Source: Cladochytrium replicatum
Taxonomy: Eukaryota; Chytridiomycota; Chytridiomycetes; Cladochytriales; Cladochytriaceae
Direction of reading: 5' to 3'
DNA length: 64,000 bases
NCBI GenBank assembly: GCA_025526935.1
Contig: JAHLKD010000022.1
Span: forward strand, 479,560-543,559
Every line of letters starts with the position of its first letter. The stretch's first letter is position 1. The notes under the pieces were generated by a model, which made no database searches, was not told where the DNA came from, and worked only from the letters and a program-made list of their open reading frames with translations. This document shows positions 23,690 to 35,500 of the stretch, in pieces. Position numbers and translations under genes: made by a program.

Positions 23690-24470
23690 TGACTACATAC
23701 TCTTTTGCACAAATCAAGGTATCATTCAGCAACGGTCAAAAGATTGGAGGTCTCAAAATTGCCTACACGATCAAATACGTCAAAATTTCCAGAGATGAGT
23801 AGTTTGCTCCCGAATTCTTGAAGATTTCACCAGTACACTCGTTCATTTAGCCCCGTACTTCTGCTTTCTTGGCTGACGAATCACAAGATTCCCGCGATCG
23901 TCGACTCACTCTCCACCGACGGAAAAGGGTCCTCTCCATTTTCGAGTCTGCTGCGATCCCACTATGGCTTACACGAAAGAGAAGTAGACACGCACCTGTA
24001 CTTCCAGATCGCGTCCCTTGGCCCCATGGTACTAGCGTCAAGATCATGGGCTCTTGCACAGTGTTTTTGGCCATCATACCTCTAGAACGGCCAATGGAAC
24101 CACTTCAAGGGACTCTCAGAGCCCAACCCTGACAGCGTCCAACAGAGAGGTCCATCACATTTTTGGCGTGACGGGACGTCGTCTCAGCGAAGTAGCTTTC
24201 AACGGCCATTGCTACGCACAGGTGCGGAAATCTGGTCGAGTTTCGGAGATCCTAATAGGGTTTATTGTGTGATCCAGATATCGCCATCTACCCTAACGTA
24301 AAGTTCGTTGGGACGTATCCCCGACTTCCAAGAAAAGTACCCGGCTGTTGCCCAATGGCTGAAACGTGGTAACGGGCAGAAAGGTGCTTTGGAAGACCGT
24401 CAGAAGACTGCAGAGATGCCTGCTGCTGCCACACGTGAGCATCTGGAATCGCTGCACGCCCTTCGTTCTT
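23690..24470 (+). pseudogene. Relic of a second Ure2-type GST
   Basis: Ordered remnants match the intact GST at 21408: SFAQI, NGQKIGGLKI, YVKISRDE followed by TAG then FAPEFLKISP, KIPAIVDSLS in a neighbouring frame, IFESAAI in another, YFQIASLGPM, and KYPAVAQWLKRGNGQKG near the end. Reading frame is lost several times and at least two in-frame stops occur. Exon-intron layout is still traceable, so this arose by DNA duplication, not by retroposition. Confidence 0.85.
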
Positions 24471-24691
24471 AGATTGTAGAAAACATCGATTTTTGGTCTA
24501 GTTTTCTCTTAATTCTCATTGTTAGCCAAAGGTTAATTTACACATATCTAAACCTTCAGTTACACCGAAACTTGGAGAGTCAATCATAGAAGCGTAAAAG
24601 TTGCGATCCTCAAAACAGATCGATAAATCAAAAATGAAAAGACGATTCATACAAGATCTTAGCAAGAATATTGCGTAACATTGAAACGCAA

Positions 24692-25969
24692 TCAAGAGGA
24701 CTTGGGAGGGGTCCAACCCACTGGGATCTTGGCGAAGCGCACACGCTGGGGGTGGTATCCCACCGGCACCGAGCCGTACTTCTCACCCGTCTCAAAGTCG
24801 ATCGCCGTGATCCTGTTTGCACCAGCCTCGGAGACAACGCAGTGCTTCCCATCACCACTGATGGTGGCCCAGTACGGCTTCGTGGCGTTCACAAGGGCCT
24901 TATTCTTGAATGTGGTGAGGTCGACGACGGTCGCGTACGAGTCCATTGTACCCGCAACGCAGAGGGCGGTTCCGGAGGGGTTCATTGTGATCCCGTGGTG
25001 TCGGGAGTCAAGAAGCCACTTGGTTCGGTCTTTGGTCAAGTTGGGGTCCTCCGGGAGTGTCACCTGGCGGGTGATCTTGTCCGACGCGATGTCGTATTCG
25101 AAGAAGCCGTTGTAGAACGACACCTGGAAGTACAGTTTCGAAAAGTCGGGTGTGAACACGGCGGGACGGACGGCGTCGGAGAAGTCCTTCAACCCGATGG
25201 CGTTGAGACGATCGCGCATGTCGATGGTCTTCACGATCGCGTACGTTGTCGCATTGGCGATGGTGATGTGGCGGTCGCCTTTGGTCCAGTCTCCCGAAGG
25301 GTCGTCGAGCGAGGAGTCGACGTTCCCGATCGACATGTTCCAGATCAGCTTGCCCCCGTTCGTGAAGAAGTTCTCGTGGGGCTTGTCGCCGCCTTTGAAG
25401 ACGCCGAGCTGTGCGCCAGTGTTGATGTCGAGGATGTAGATGTTGTTGCCGAGCGAGTCGGAGACGGCGACGCGGGTGCCGTCGGGGGACACGGCCATGT
25501 GGTCGGAGCGGTAGCCGCTGACTTTGAAGCGCCAGTTGAGCTTGCCGGAGATCAGACTGATGGAGGCGACGTCACCGAACGACGGGCGGGAAACGACGAC
25601 ATTTTGGCCGTCGGGGGTGGCGTACAAGTCGTCAACCATTTGGTCGTTTCCTTCGCCGACTTGGTTCTTGACGGCGGTGTATACGATCCATTGGATTGGG
25701 TTGGCGTTGATCTCTTTGATTCGGTCCGCTTTGTCGGGAACAATGTTGACCAAACCAAGCGTGGTGAACGGAGCCGAAGCTGGACGAAGGGAGACATTTA
25801 GACATTTAGTACAGCAGCAAGTTCGAGTCACGTTGATTCTACCAGTAACCACAGTTGCAGTTCCGTCCCAGTTGTTGCCGACCAGCAAGACCGGCTGAAG
25901 GTCAACTGCTGCGACGCCCGCTACAAAGGCGGAGACCAAAGTTGAGACGATGACACCGGTTGTCCGCAT
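24692..25969 (-). CDS. Secreted beta-propeller (YVTN-like) protein
   Basis: Two exons: 25969..25843 and 25779..24692; 404 aa. The 63-bp intron has no stop in frame and contains a tactaaat branch-like sequence. A signal peptide (VIVSTLVSAFVAGVAAVD) is followed by blade-like repeats of the type PDG-x-x-V-x-VS: ATPDGQNVVVSRP, VSPDGTRVAVSDS with NIYILDINTGAQLG, MNPSGTALCVAGT with ATVVDLTTF, and ISGDGKHCVVSE with RITAIDFETGEKYG. Such repeats build seven-bladed propellers of the YVTN, lactonase or amine-dehydrogenase-beta superfamily. No catalytic set is evident, so no enzyme activity is claimed. Confidence 0.85.
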   Translation of the reverse strand: MRTTGVIVSTLVSAFVAGVAAVDLQPVLLVGNNWDGTATVVTGRINVTRTCCCTKCLNVSLRPASAPFTTLGLVNIVPDKADRIKEINANPIQWIVYTAVKNQVGEGNDQMVDDLYATPDGQNVVVSRPSFGDVASISLISGKLNWRFKVSGYRSDHMAVSPDGTRVAVSDSLGNNIYILDINTGAQLGVFKGGDKPHENFFTNGGKLIWNMSIGNVDSSLDDPSGDWTKGDRHITIANATTYAIVKTIDMRDRLNAIGLKDFSDAVRPAVFTPDFSKLYFQVSFYNGFFEYDIASDKITRQVTLPEDPNLTKDRTKWLLDSRHHGITMNPSGTALCVAGTMDSYATVVDLTTFKNKALVNATKPYWATISGDGKHCVVSEAGANRITAIDFETGEKYGSVPVGYHPQRVRFAKIPVGWTPPKSS

Positions 25970-26865
25970 GCTTGAAAGTTAGGCAAGCGGAAACGGGGCA
26001 CGATCCCATCCTTTTAATATTCCTTTAAGTGCACAAAATTTTATCGTTCGGCAATTCTGTTGTGCATGCCACGAAATAGGGGACAGCACATGAGCAGCGC
26101 ACATGCTGGTAGTATTTACGAAAAAATGGCTGGCTGTAAACTTGAGCTGGGCCGTACTTTTACAACACAGTGCTGACATCGCTGCTCCAACGGCTTCGGT
26201 GTGGGGTGTTGCCTTCACTACGCGAGCGAAAATTTTTATGCGTATCATTGAAGAACAGTACGCCTCACAAATATGCCCAAATAATCGGCAGAACTATTGC
26301 TGGTTGTAAGTGCTTGGTGCCTATACTATGGAGAGAGACAGGGCCCGTGTCCCCCAATAATGCACTTAGCACTCAACTCGGTTCTCTGTCCGTTTGCTTG
26401 TCCACGTGCCGAAACGACCCTGTGTGGCGTGCCTCCCAACCTAAAGTCAGTTTGTCTCGACATATGTGAACCGGCTCTCTCGGCTCCTCATACAATTTGG
26501 AAACAGAAAAACTTATCAGGTTGTGTGCTGGCTGGTTTCGGTAGTGGAAATGCATTCCTGTTACTGACAACACATTCATCTTCTCAAAAAAGAAAGCAGC
26601 TCAGTTCACCTCCACAGCGGGCCAACCATTGCGGACATTTACCTTGTCTATCCCCGACATCTCCCAACATCCACGATTCCGTGCTGAGAGTCTTGGAAGC
26701 TAACCTTTTCGAGTTTGGGTCAAAGAGAGAGAGAGAGCACGAAATTTCAGTTTGACAGTGTTCGACCGTTGACAGCCTATTTCAATACTCAGGTAAGATG
26801 TCCGCCTTCATCAGAAAATGCGAAAAATGTATCTAAACATCACAGGGTTTAGCACACGATAACCT
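25970..26865. other. Divergent intergenic region, no gene seen
   Basis: Almost 900 bp between two outward-facing genes. ORFs here are short and carry no recognisable domain. A gagagagaga run lies near 26,725. A GTAAG donor (26,793) and a CACAG acceptor (about 26,847) just before the next ATG could mark a 5' UTR intron. Confidence 0.5.
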
Positions 26866-28683
26866 ATGATGTCTTTTCGATCGATTCCAAGGCAACGTCG
26901 TGACGACGACAGCACAATAGACTCGACTGCGGCCGCCAACTCGGACACACAAACAGACCCAACCTCAAACACCGGTTCAAGTGTGGACGCAGACACGCTG
27001 ATGAATTCCAATCCAATAAACCAGGAGCTCGGCTTCTGCAGCAGCGTTTGCGTGGGCCAATCGAAGACATGGACACTGGGCAAACCATATCGGCTCTATT
27101 TCCCATACGGTCGCTTTTTCTCCTCAGCTACGACCTTAGAAAAGGTCAACGTCACCGTGTATGCCGGAAACCTCGGCTCGCCAAGACAGTCGGATTTCTG
27201 CAATATCAAAAGTCCACGACCTGTATTCTCTGTAGAGCTGGACCCAAGGAGTATGCAGGGACTTCCAAACTTGCTATACGTAGATTTGGATGTGCCGATG
27301 GGCTCAACAACGTGTGACTCGCTTATCGGCCAAATGAGCCGCAAGAACTCGTTCTTTTTCCAAGTTCGACGGGACACTATATGCTCCCTGGGACCAACCC
27401 TTTCACACGTTTCCATAAGTAAGTGTTGCATCTTTGGTTTAATTTCTCTGCTCACACCAAACTCATTAGAACTAGCGGCAAAAGCTTCCGGACCAATTTC
27501 ACAAACCGTAACGCTCCGTTCTCCAGGAAACGCAGCTCCGACAGACATAGTTGGGAGCCAGGGCAATCCCGAATCCCCCAGCGGCGACGATTCGAAAAAA
27601 AATGGCTCTGCAGGAAATGAGTTTGTCGTCGCAATCGTCGTCAGTCTGGTGGTCATTGCAATAGTAACGTGTACTGTTGTTCTGTTTATTCGGCGACGAA
27701 GGAACAAGCAGCAAAAGCATGAACACAGCGACACGAAGGCTCTGACCCTAGCAGCACTGGATATGTCCGCTGCGAGTGTAGAGAGAGGAAGCTGGTATCC
27801 CCGAGAAAGAAGCTCTTTGTACGCTGCGGTATCAAGAAGGGTAAGCGATCGGATGCCGCTTAACGTAGTTACCGAGCTCCGACGGGACGAGCTCCGGAAT
27901 GGTGTGCCTGAAGGAGAAGGTATCGGGACATACATCCAACCGGATTCCCTTCCTCGGCTCGCACCAGCACCGACCCCTATCTCACCTGAGGTCGCTGCAG
28001 CAACACTTCTTCGACAACGATACAACAACAACGATCAGGACGATCCGTTCAGTTGGGTAACAGAGGAACGTCCTTCAGGCGACAGTGAAGTATCCCGGGC
28101 TCCTCTTGCTGTCGTCATGTCAGACGAAGCGATCAGCCCCAAATCAGCTGGAACAATACCATTACGGCCAGAAGGTGATTTAGCAACCGAGACGTCTCTC
28201 AGTACTACGCTTCTCGGAAGCATCCACTCCACCGAGCGCGTGCACAACATCCCATCGTTACGAAGACCGGTTGACGGCTATGTCGGGCCATCGCTCGCAC
28301 AACAAGACAACAGCAGCCGAGCGTCGCTGATCACCACCGTCGAAGCGCGCAGGATTGCAGAAAGCTTTAGGCGGGAGCTGATCAGTCCGAACGCAAACTT
28401 TCCGCGGTCAGCGACAGGGAACCAATCGGTCGTGAGCTTGAAGAGGAATTTCTCGGTGTCGTCTGTCGGATCGATTGTTTCTGTTGGGACGGCCGGGACG
28501 GATGGTGACGCCAGCAGTGTGGAGGGAGTTGAAGATGGTGGGTGGAAGACGCTGTTGCGGTTGGGGATGGATGGTGAAGGTGTCGGAACCGAATCGGAAG
28601 AGAAGGGCGGTTATGGTGGGTTGGAGCCGTTGGTCGAAGAAGAGGATCCGTTTGCGGACGTGCATGCTTCGGAGGCGACGTAA
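26866..28683 (+). CDS. Single-pass membrane protein, unrecognised
   Basis: Two exons: 26866..27418 and 27470..28683 (51-bp stop-free intron GTAAGT...CATTAG); 588 aa. The N-terminal ~235 residues contain several Cys (58, 62, 112, 150, 173) and one N-glycosylation site (NVT, about 95). A transmembrane helix at about 236-258 (FVVAIVVSLVVIAIVTC...) ends in RRRRNK, a positive-inside stop. The cytoplasmic ~325 residues are Ser/Arg-rich and probably disordered, ending in an acidic tail. A TAA lies just before the ATG pair in frame, so no signal peptide can be added there. The protein may be a sensor or cell-wall-associated type I/III membrane protein; the family is unknown. Confidence 0.75.
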   Translation: MMSFRSIPRQRRDDDSTIDSTAAANSDTQTDPTSNTGSSVDADTLMNSNPINQELGFCSSVCVGQSKTWTLGKPYRLYFPYGRFFSSATTLEKVNVTVYAGNLGSPRQSDFCNIKSPRPVFSVELDPRSMQGLPNLLYVDLDVPMGSTTCDSLIGQMSRKNSFFFQVRRDTICSLGPTLSHVSISKCCIFGLISLLTPNSLELAAKASGPISQTVTLRSPGNAAPTDIVGSQGNPESPSGDDSKKNGSAGNEFVVAIVVSLVVIAIVTCTVVLFIRRRRNKQQKHEHSDTKALTLAALDMSAASVERGSWYPRERSSLYAAVSRRVSDRMPLNVVTELRRDELRNGVPEGEGIGTYIQPDSLPRLAPAPTPISPEVAAATLLRQRYNNNDQDDPFSWVTEERPSGDSEVSRAPLAVVMSDEAISPKSAGTIPLRPEGDLATETSLSTTLLGSIHSTERVHNIPSLRRPVDGYVGPSLAQQDNSSRASLITTVEARRIAESFRRELISPNANFPRSATGNQSVVSLKRNFSVSSVGSIVSVGTAGTDGDASSVEGVEDGGWKTLLRLGMDGEGVGTESEEKGGYGGLEPLVEEEDPFADVHASEAT

Positions 28684-28886
28684 GCTTGGTTGCGGTCTGC
28701 TTTGTTATCTATTAAATTGGTCGAGGACTTTTGAAGTTCGCTAAATTCTTTTCTTGGTTTATTCGTTAGTCAGAGTGAGTAACATGTATCGATACCATAC
28801 CACTGTGATCTACGCTAAGAAATTCACTTCTATATTGAGATGCTTTTTAATAAAACTGTGTCCTCGTCCAATCACCTGACCACCAG

Positions 28887-29546
28887 ATGGCATCCGACAG
28901 GTGAGAGTCTGAGGAGAGATTACCAGCGACGGATCGAATCTGGAAGAACAACCGTATGCGAGAGAGAGAGTGTGTGGGTTATTCTGATGTTGCTGTCCGT
29001 ATTGCTACCAGCGCATCTAAGGGAGCGAACGCACCCAAGGGCAAAGAATCGGGCCAGAGCGCACCATCAACTCCGCAGCTGAAGGGAGTGACACCACCAC
29101 AGCAACAGCAATTCACAGACGAGCGAGGACAACTCAACATTCAAGAGATATCTGAATTCCTAACCACCAGTGCGTTTGGAACCGCCGGGTTGAGAATCGA
29201 TGAATTGATGTGACCATCTGCCTGATAGACTTTCGTATTATTCTCCAATCTGCGAACGACCAGAGCCGCTCAGAGGAGGGTACGGTTTTGTGGGATGCTT
29301 GATGCGTCATTTGTGTGTCTTGACTCTCTATTTCCCTGATTAGATCGCCCGCAAGTCTATAAGAACACAGAAAAGGCCTGGACGAACCGAAACTCAACTA
29401 CTTCCGTCTGGTCTTCAGGTAAATCATCTGCTTCCTAGGGGTACCTTACCAACCACTTTGCGCTTGTAGGTGGGCAAACACTTGCTTCCGGTGAACCATT
29501 TTTGCAAGCTTTGGCAAAGAAGATCCCAGTTTCTCAGACTCAATAG
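28887..29546 (+). CDS. Small five-exon gene, 124 aa, unrecognised
   Basis: Exons 28887..28900 (14 nt), 29012..29169, 29229..29279, 29344..29418, 29470..29546; the sum is 375 nt and every junction is GT-AG with matching phase. The predicted protein starts MASDSASKGANAPKGKESG, continues with PQQQQFTDERGQLNIQEISE and FLTTNFRIILQSANDQSRS, and ends GEPFLQALAKKIPVSQTQ. The reading frame is sensible across all five exons, which argues for a real gene. The N-terminal third is low complexity and the rest is probably helical. No family is recognised. RNA evidence would settle the 14-nt first exon. Confidence 0.6.
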
Positions 29547-29704
29547 CAGGAACTCATAGCGTTCCCATTCACAAAAAATAAAGGCACATTTGCAAAAACA
29601 CATTCATCTAGAGAAACCCTGAGAAGAACAGGATCGTTCCTTATTTTCCACAACCTCCCGGGAATCACAAAGATCTCAACCAGATTCTTTCTTTAAGGCA
29701 AAAC

Positions 29705-32511
29705 ATGGCACATATTCCAACCAGCTTGTTGAGTGATATGGCCGCTTTGGACCGGAACGAAAAGTCAGAAAAGTCAAGAAGAGCAGAAGCTCAGAAGCTC
29801 TCGACTCGCCCGAAACTATCTCCCGGAGGAGTGAGTACCAGTTTGGAGGATCTGTCCAAACTCTCTCTTCCAACTCCCGGGAACTTGGCACCAACCCCAA
29901 TTCACCTTCGACCGCAGATCCGCACACCTTTGTCGTCCGTGCCTGAAAATGCGTACAACTATCCCACAACGGCTCGCCGGATCGCCCATCTTGTGAAGCG
30001 GGACTCTCAGATCGGGGAGGAGCTTGCATTTGTGTATGAATCTAAAGAAGCAGAGGGAAACAACTCCGGAACTGTTGGCGATGCCTTGGCAGCCGCTCAA
30101 ACGGTGGCTGCGGCGTCCAGAGCTGGAAAAGGAAAGAGCGTTTCTCAGGCGCAAGGAGGCCTTTCAGCCTTGAAAAAGGAGGATGAGAAGATGCATAGAC
30201 CGTCAATGGCTGCACGAAAGCCTGTGACGTTTCAAACACCTGAAGTTACAAAAGGAGAAGGATTGAGGGCAGAGGACTTGAACATCGTGGCTCCAGTTGC
30301 ACGCTTGAAGACGCAAACGACTGAGGTATGGTCGTTGCTGGCAAATCCATTATTAATCATCCATAACAAAGTTTCTCGCAGGTTATTGAACGTACGAAGG
30401 AGCCAGAGAGGTGCCCTCCTTCAGATACTTTTCCATTGCTCCGACCTACGACCAGAAAAGAAGTTGCGGTTTTGAAACAGACCATGATTGCTATGCTTCG
30501 CGAGCTTGGCACTGACGAAGACCAAGAGTACCCCACCGAAATGCACGCCTTCCTGTCGGTGATCCAGGACGAGCAAAAGATCTACGACTCTGTGTTTCAG
30601 GAAGTCGTTAGACAGGTGACGGTGAACATGGTAGAACGTGGTGAAGTGCTCGCTGAGATCCGGAATCGGTATGCGACCATGTTTGCCAAGATCCCAAGAC
30701 ACGTCCGACACCTCCACACGGAGCTCGTTGCGCAGCGACGTCTGAACCGCCGGCTCTCGGAGGAGCTCGTCCGGGCCAAAGACATTGCGGGGGAACTTTA
30801 CCAGGAACTCGACATGGTCCGTCAGCACGACGTGGATATCACCCGCCACGCGCGCGAGACCCAGGAGAAGCTTCTCTCTGTCCTCACGCAGTCGGACAAC
30901 ACCGACGAGATCCTCGCAGAGTTCCACAGGCTGTACAGGATGCAACGGAATCGTCTCGAGGAAGCCGTCCGGCAGTCCGAGCTCGAGAAGCGGATCTGGA
31001 TCGACGCGGCGACCAACCTCGCACTCCGGATCGGGCAGGATCAAGGCATCAACGACCTCGTGCAGCTGCAGAAACTCGAACACTCAAGACTCCGGTCCGC
31101 GAACCACATCATCGTGATCATCGGCAACACGAACGAGGCCGAGCTGACGGCGATCGAGCGCAAGATCGAAGGGTGGCGGGTCAGGCTCGTCCGGCTCTCG
31201 CAGTCGGTTGTGGACGAGGACAAGCAAAACATGGAGATCTTGGGGAAGATGCAGAGGGAGATGGCGCTTGTGCTGAGGAATTTGGATGTGAATGAGCCGA
31301 GGGAGATGGCGGAGACAGAACATGCGCTGTTGAAGCTGTTCCATGTCTTTGACGTGCACTCGCTCAGCAAGCATCTCCTGCGCTGGGTCGAGCAGACCAC
31401 GGCTGTGGCGATTCGGTTTACGTCTGACCGGGACCTGACGTTCCAGGAGGAGCTCGGTGGCATACGCAAGATGTCTGATACATGGATCGAGGCGAGTTTG
31501 AAGCTACTCCGTCGGAACGAGAAGAACATCAACGGGCAGGATTACGTTCCATTGATCGACCTTCTCTCAAAGATCGGTGTTGCTGTAGAAGATTGGTTGG
31601 GGAAACTTGAGACGAGGGTCTCTGGCGAAGACGGAATTGCGAGCAATGTAATTAGCCTTCAAAATCAGCTCGAAGATCGGTAATTCGCCTTTTGCTTTTT
31701 AGTTTCCTCGCAAACACTAATCTCAAGTGGGTTGCAACAGTTATACGACGTACAGCGCACGCGATGCGGACAAACCTTTGCCCCCATCTGAGCGCACCCA
31801 CTTGAAGGAGAGCCTGACACACTGGATCAATCAAATCGAAATTGTGATGAGTAAGCCATGGTCGTAGTTCTTCGACATCCCCTAATAATCGTTCAACAGA
31901 TACGCTGTCTAACACGACTGAAATGGAGCAAAATAAGGTTCCGATGCAAGTGGATAACTGGGTCTCTCGGTTGGTCGACCAGCTCAACACTGACACGGAC
32001 ATTCGAAACGAAGGTACCGAAACTAGATTTCTCTGAAGGGATTCATTGTTGAAATTGGTTTACGCAGAGAATCTGAAGCTCCACACTGCAATGATCAGCT
32101 GGATGGTCCAGTTGCTTGTGAAAGGAAGCAAGGAGTCTCCCACGGAATTGTGGGACCACGAGTTCCACCAACTTCACCAGGAGGTGCGTGAAAGTTTTGA
32201 ATGCATCCTTTGGTCAGTAGTCTAAACCTTCAATTAGCTGATCTCCAACAATATGAACCTAACTCGCGATGCAAGCGAGATGGAAGTAATTTCTGACGAT
32301 GGAAAGGATCTTAGAGAAGTCGTTCGGTAAGTTTTGGATATGCGTTCCACATTTAGTGCTAAAACCGCTGTTCAACCTTTGCAGCACTCATTGTGACAAT
32401 TGGCTTCAAGTTGCAAAACGGTTACTAAACACAGAAAAACGGAACGCGGGCAAGGTTCAGGGAGCAAGGGACATTTATCCGGAAAAGGAGACCAAGCCCG
32501 CAGATGATTGA
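29705..32511 (+). CDS. Axonemal dynein light chain domain-containing protein (AXDND1-like)
   Basis: Seven exons: 29705..30325, 30382..31679, 31741..31850, 31900..32013, 32068..32183, 32238..32326, 32385..32511; 824 aa, phases checked. The protein is helical with coiled-coil stretches. The region RPTTRKEVAVLKQTMIAMLR to VRHLHTELVAQRRLNRRLSE corresponds to the dynein inner-arm light chain (p33/p28-like) domain. The layout, an N-terminal disordered ~200 residues and long C-terminal helices (KLLRRNEKNINGQDYVPLID), fits AXDND1. This protein class is confined to organisms with motile cilia or flagella, so its intact state implies zoospores. Likely site: the zoospore flagellar axoneme. Confidence 0.8.
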
Positions 32512-32594
32512 GTTAGTGGGCTAGATCGAGAGGCATATGGGTCGTTTTTAGTTCATTGGCGTGTTCTAAAGGTCCCTTTTTGTTTTATGTTGTT

Positions 32595-35500
32595 TTACGA
32601 CTTATTGGTGCGAGATGACAGTTGTTGGGCCAACAAATCTTCCAGAATACGGAACCGATTGGTGCTTTCTGCACAGTCCTCATTCCTAAGATACCACCAC
32701 TTCTTCTTCCTTATCATATCTTTGGTCACAAAACATGATATCCACTGGAGCGCTCGATCAATCCGTTCATGATCCTTAGATGCGCCAGAAACAACCGCGT
32801 GCACCACCCTTTTCATATCAGCCTTATCAGACGAGTTGCTCATGTGCACCGTCAGATAGGCGCTGAGATGATGCACCGCGATGCCCCAGAGAAGCGAACT
32901 GCTTCCAGGACTAATCCGTCCGCATCCCAACGCTGACGCATACAAGCAAAGCACTTCGATATCCGTTTCTGCGGGAAACAAGAACGGCTTCACGCTTCTG
33001 ACAAACGCCAGTTCGGAGAAGTCCGTCTGTACAATTTGCAGGATTTCAGCTAGGTTGCCCCAGAAGACGCGGCGGTAGTCCGATGGGAAGGTCATCGGGA
33101 GTGGGATGAATAGATATCTGGCGAACACGGGATCACCGAACGAAACGGATCCAAACTGCTCCACCAGCTGGGTGTACAGAGTGTAGAATCGTCCTCCCAG
33201 GTCCCCAACGTCATCCATCGCAGGCAAGCTCAACGCTCCGTTGTCGTTGCTTTCTACAAACTTTCGGTCCGGTTTGCAGAACAGCACAAAGGCCTGATCC
33301 ATCAATTTGCGCACTACGTCGTGATGGAATATCTCTCCACGCGTGTCGCTCGGTAGTAGAAACACCTTCATCAAGACCATGAACGTCCCCCAAGCACCAT
33401 CTCTCCCATAAACAGCTCGATCACCCAGCAGTGTCGAAAGTTGAATGTGCAGCGTCAATGCAATGTACACAAGCCTGACAGTTGCTTCGTAATACCCTTC
33501 TTCTTCCGCGTCCACTTGCGATTCTATAGGCAGTAGCTCCCATGTATCCTCCAACGGAAGTCCCCCCGATGTGGTCGGCTCGATTGAAAGCGTCAGTAAT
33601 GGCTCAACCTTTTCGGTGTTCTTCGTGACTACATCGGACAACCTCTCGAGAGGATCGATCCGATTGAACGACTTAGATCGTCGCACAGTACGGGCGCCGA
33701 AAAGAAAGGCTCTATACACATCTGAAAGCTCTTGTTGGGTGAGCGGCTCGATCCCTTGGAGATCTGGAATAGAGATCGCTCGAAGGAGCAGTTGCATCGT
33801 CTCGATCGCTCTTACTTCATCGCCTGGTCCCATTATCATGAGCGCTTGTAAGCTGAACAACGCGACATCAGAACTTCGCCCACGTACAAGCAGTGGAGTT
33901 GAGATCACTTCGAGAAGATAACGTTTCAATCCTGGGAGAAAATGGGCCATGTGGAATCGACGTTGGGACCACTGAGCAAAATGTTCCTGTGATCTTTCAA
34001 CGATTGATCGCTCTTCAGAATCAAATTCGCCACGTTTTAACCGACAGAACCTCAGTCGGGCTGCGTGAACATCATACTGAGCCGATAATACTGAAAGTTT
34101 CCACAATGTTGCAAGGTCCACCTTGTTTCCTAAAGTTGCTGGGAATGGAGTTCCGGAAAGTACACCGTCATCGATGTTCATTCCCGTCCGTATGCCGATG
34201 TAGATTAACCATGTTTGAAGCTGATAACGCACAAGCTTGACGACTGGGTCTTCCTCCGCCGTCGTGGATTGAATTTGTGACAATATTGCACGACCTTTCT
34301 TATAGCTAATCCCACCAAGGGCTCCGCTATCGTCGGCGGAAACCGTTATATACGTAAGCGCAAGCTTGAGGATGGCATTTGTGGTGATATTTCGGTCGAG
34401 TGCGAGCCTTGTAGAACGAAGGCGTTCCAAAGCTTTCACGAGGAAGTTATTGATGTCAATTATGTCGCTTTTTTGTTCGTAGCAACATGAAATTGTGAGA
34501 ATCATTAGCAGTTCCCGGAGAAGCAAAGCGTCCGGGAGACATTCAGGTACTAATGCATTGTCGAGCGTCCCGACAAAGTCGGGCAAACGAATAACTTCGT
34601 TGGCAACATTTTTGTCAATCTGACATGCCAGGCGAACAACCTTCAGGGCCATCTGCATCCCTATCTCGCTCGAATCATCCCCTGCCCGGGTTTTTGATGA
34701 GTGAGTTCGAGCAAGCGAAACAAGACTACCCCAAAAAGGCTCAAGTGCAGCAAGCGTTTTCTTTGAGATCCGCGGGGAATGGCGAAAGAAAAGAATGAGC
34801 AAACGAATTGCTGAAAGCTTCAACGCGGGGGCGTAGCTCTTATCGAGGATATACCCAAGCCTAGACACTAGTCTGGTCATCGAAAGTCCCCTAATCTTGT
34901 CCATTTTGAGGACTCGCTGGATTTTTTCAATATCCATATCGTCGAAACCGGCCCCAGAAACATTCTTTTCAACTTCATCATCATCGTCCGCTTCATCGTC
35001 GTCAACTCTTCTTTGCTTTGGCAAACCAGCAGCCATTCGATTGAACACATCCTCCTGAGCGCGATTGTACCAAAACATTCTCTCGCCACTCGGAGAAAAG
35101 AACATCAGATCTCGCAAACCCTCCTGCGCCAAGACATCGACGGAGTCACCAGACTCGAGGATTGTTTCCAGTCCTGCCATTGCCGCCGAAACAATCGTCA
35201 TATGAGGATCATCCAAACCGATTCTGAAACACAACACAAACTTGTCCACGTTTTCTCTCAGCTCTGCACTCTCCCGTGAGCGGAGAGCTGGCTCTGCAGT
35301 TGGTAACGATATGCTGTTTGATCCAACTTGGCGTTCCCAGATTCGTGCGAGAACGCTCATGGCCAGAGCGCGCTGGCCTGGTACTGTGCTTCGACAAAGG
35401 TGAAGGAGCTCTTCCACTGTGTATCCGGGATCATCCGGGTTTTCTCCGTGGTGGTGCAAGCCGAGATATGTGGGCACCATCGCTTTGGGATCGATGAGCT

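Noticed and set aside
24671-25801. 376-codon plus-strand ORF
   Set aside because: Antisense to the secreted beta-propeller gene; Val/Gly/Asp-rich shadow composition.
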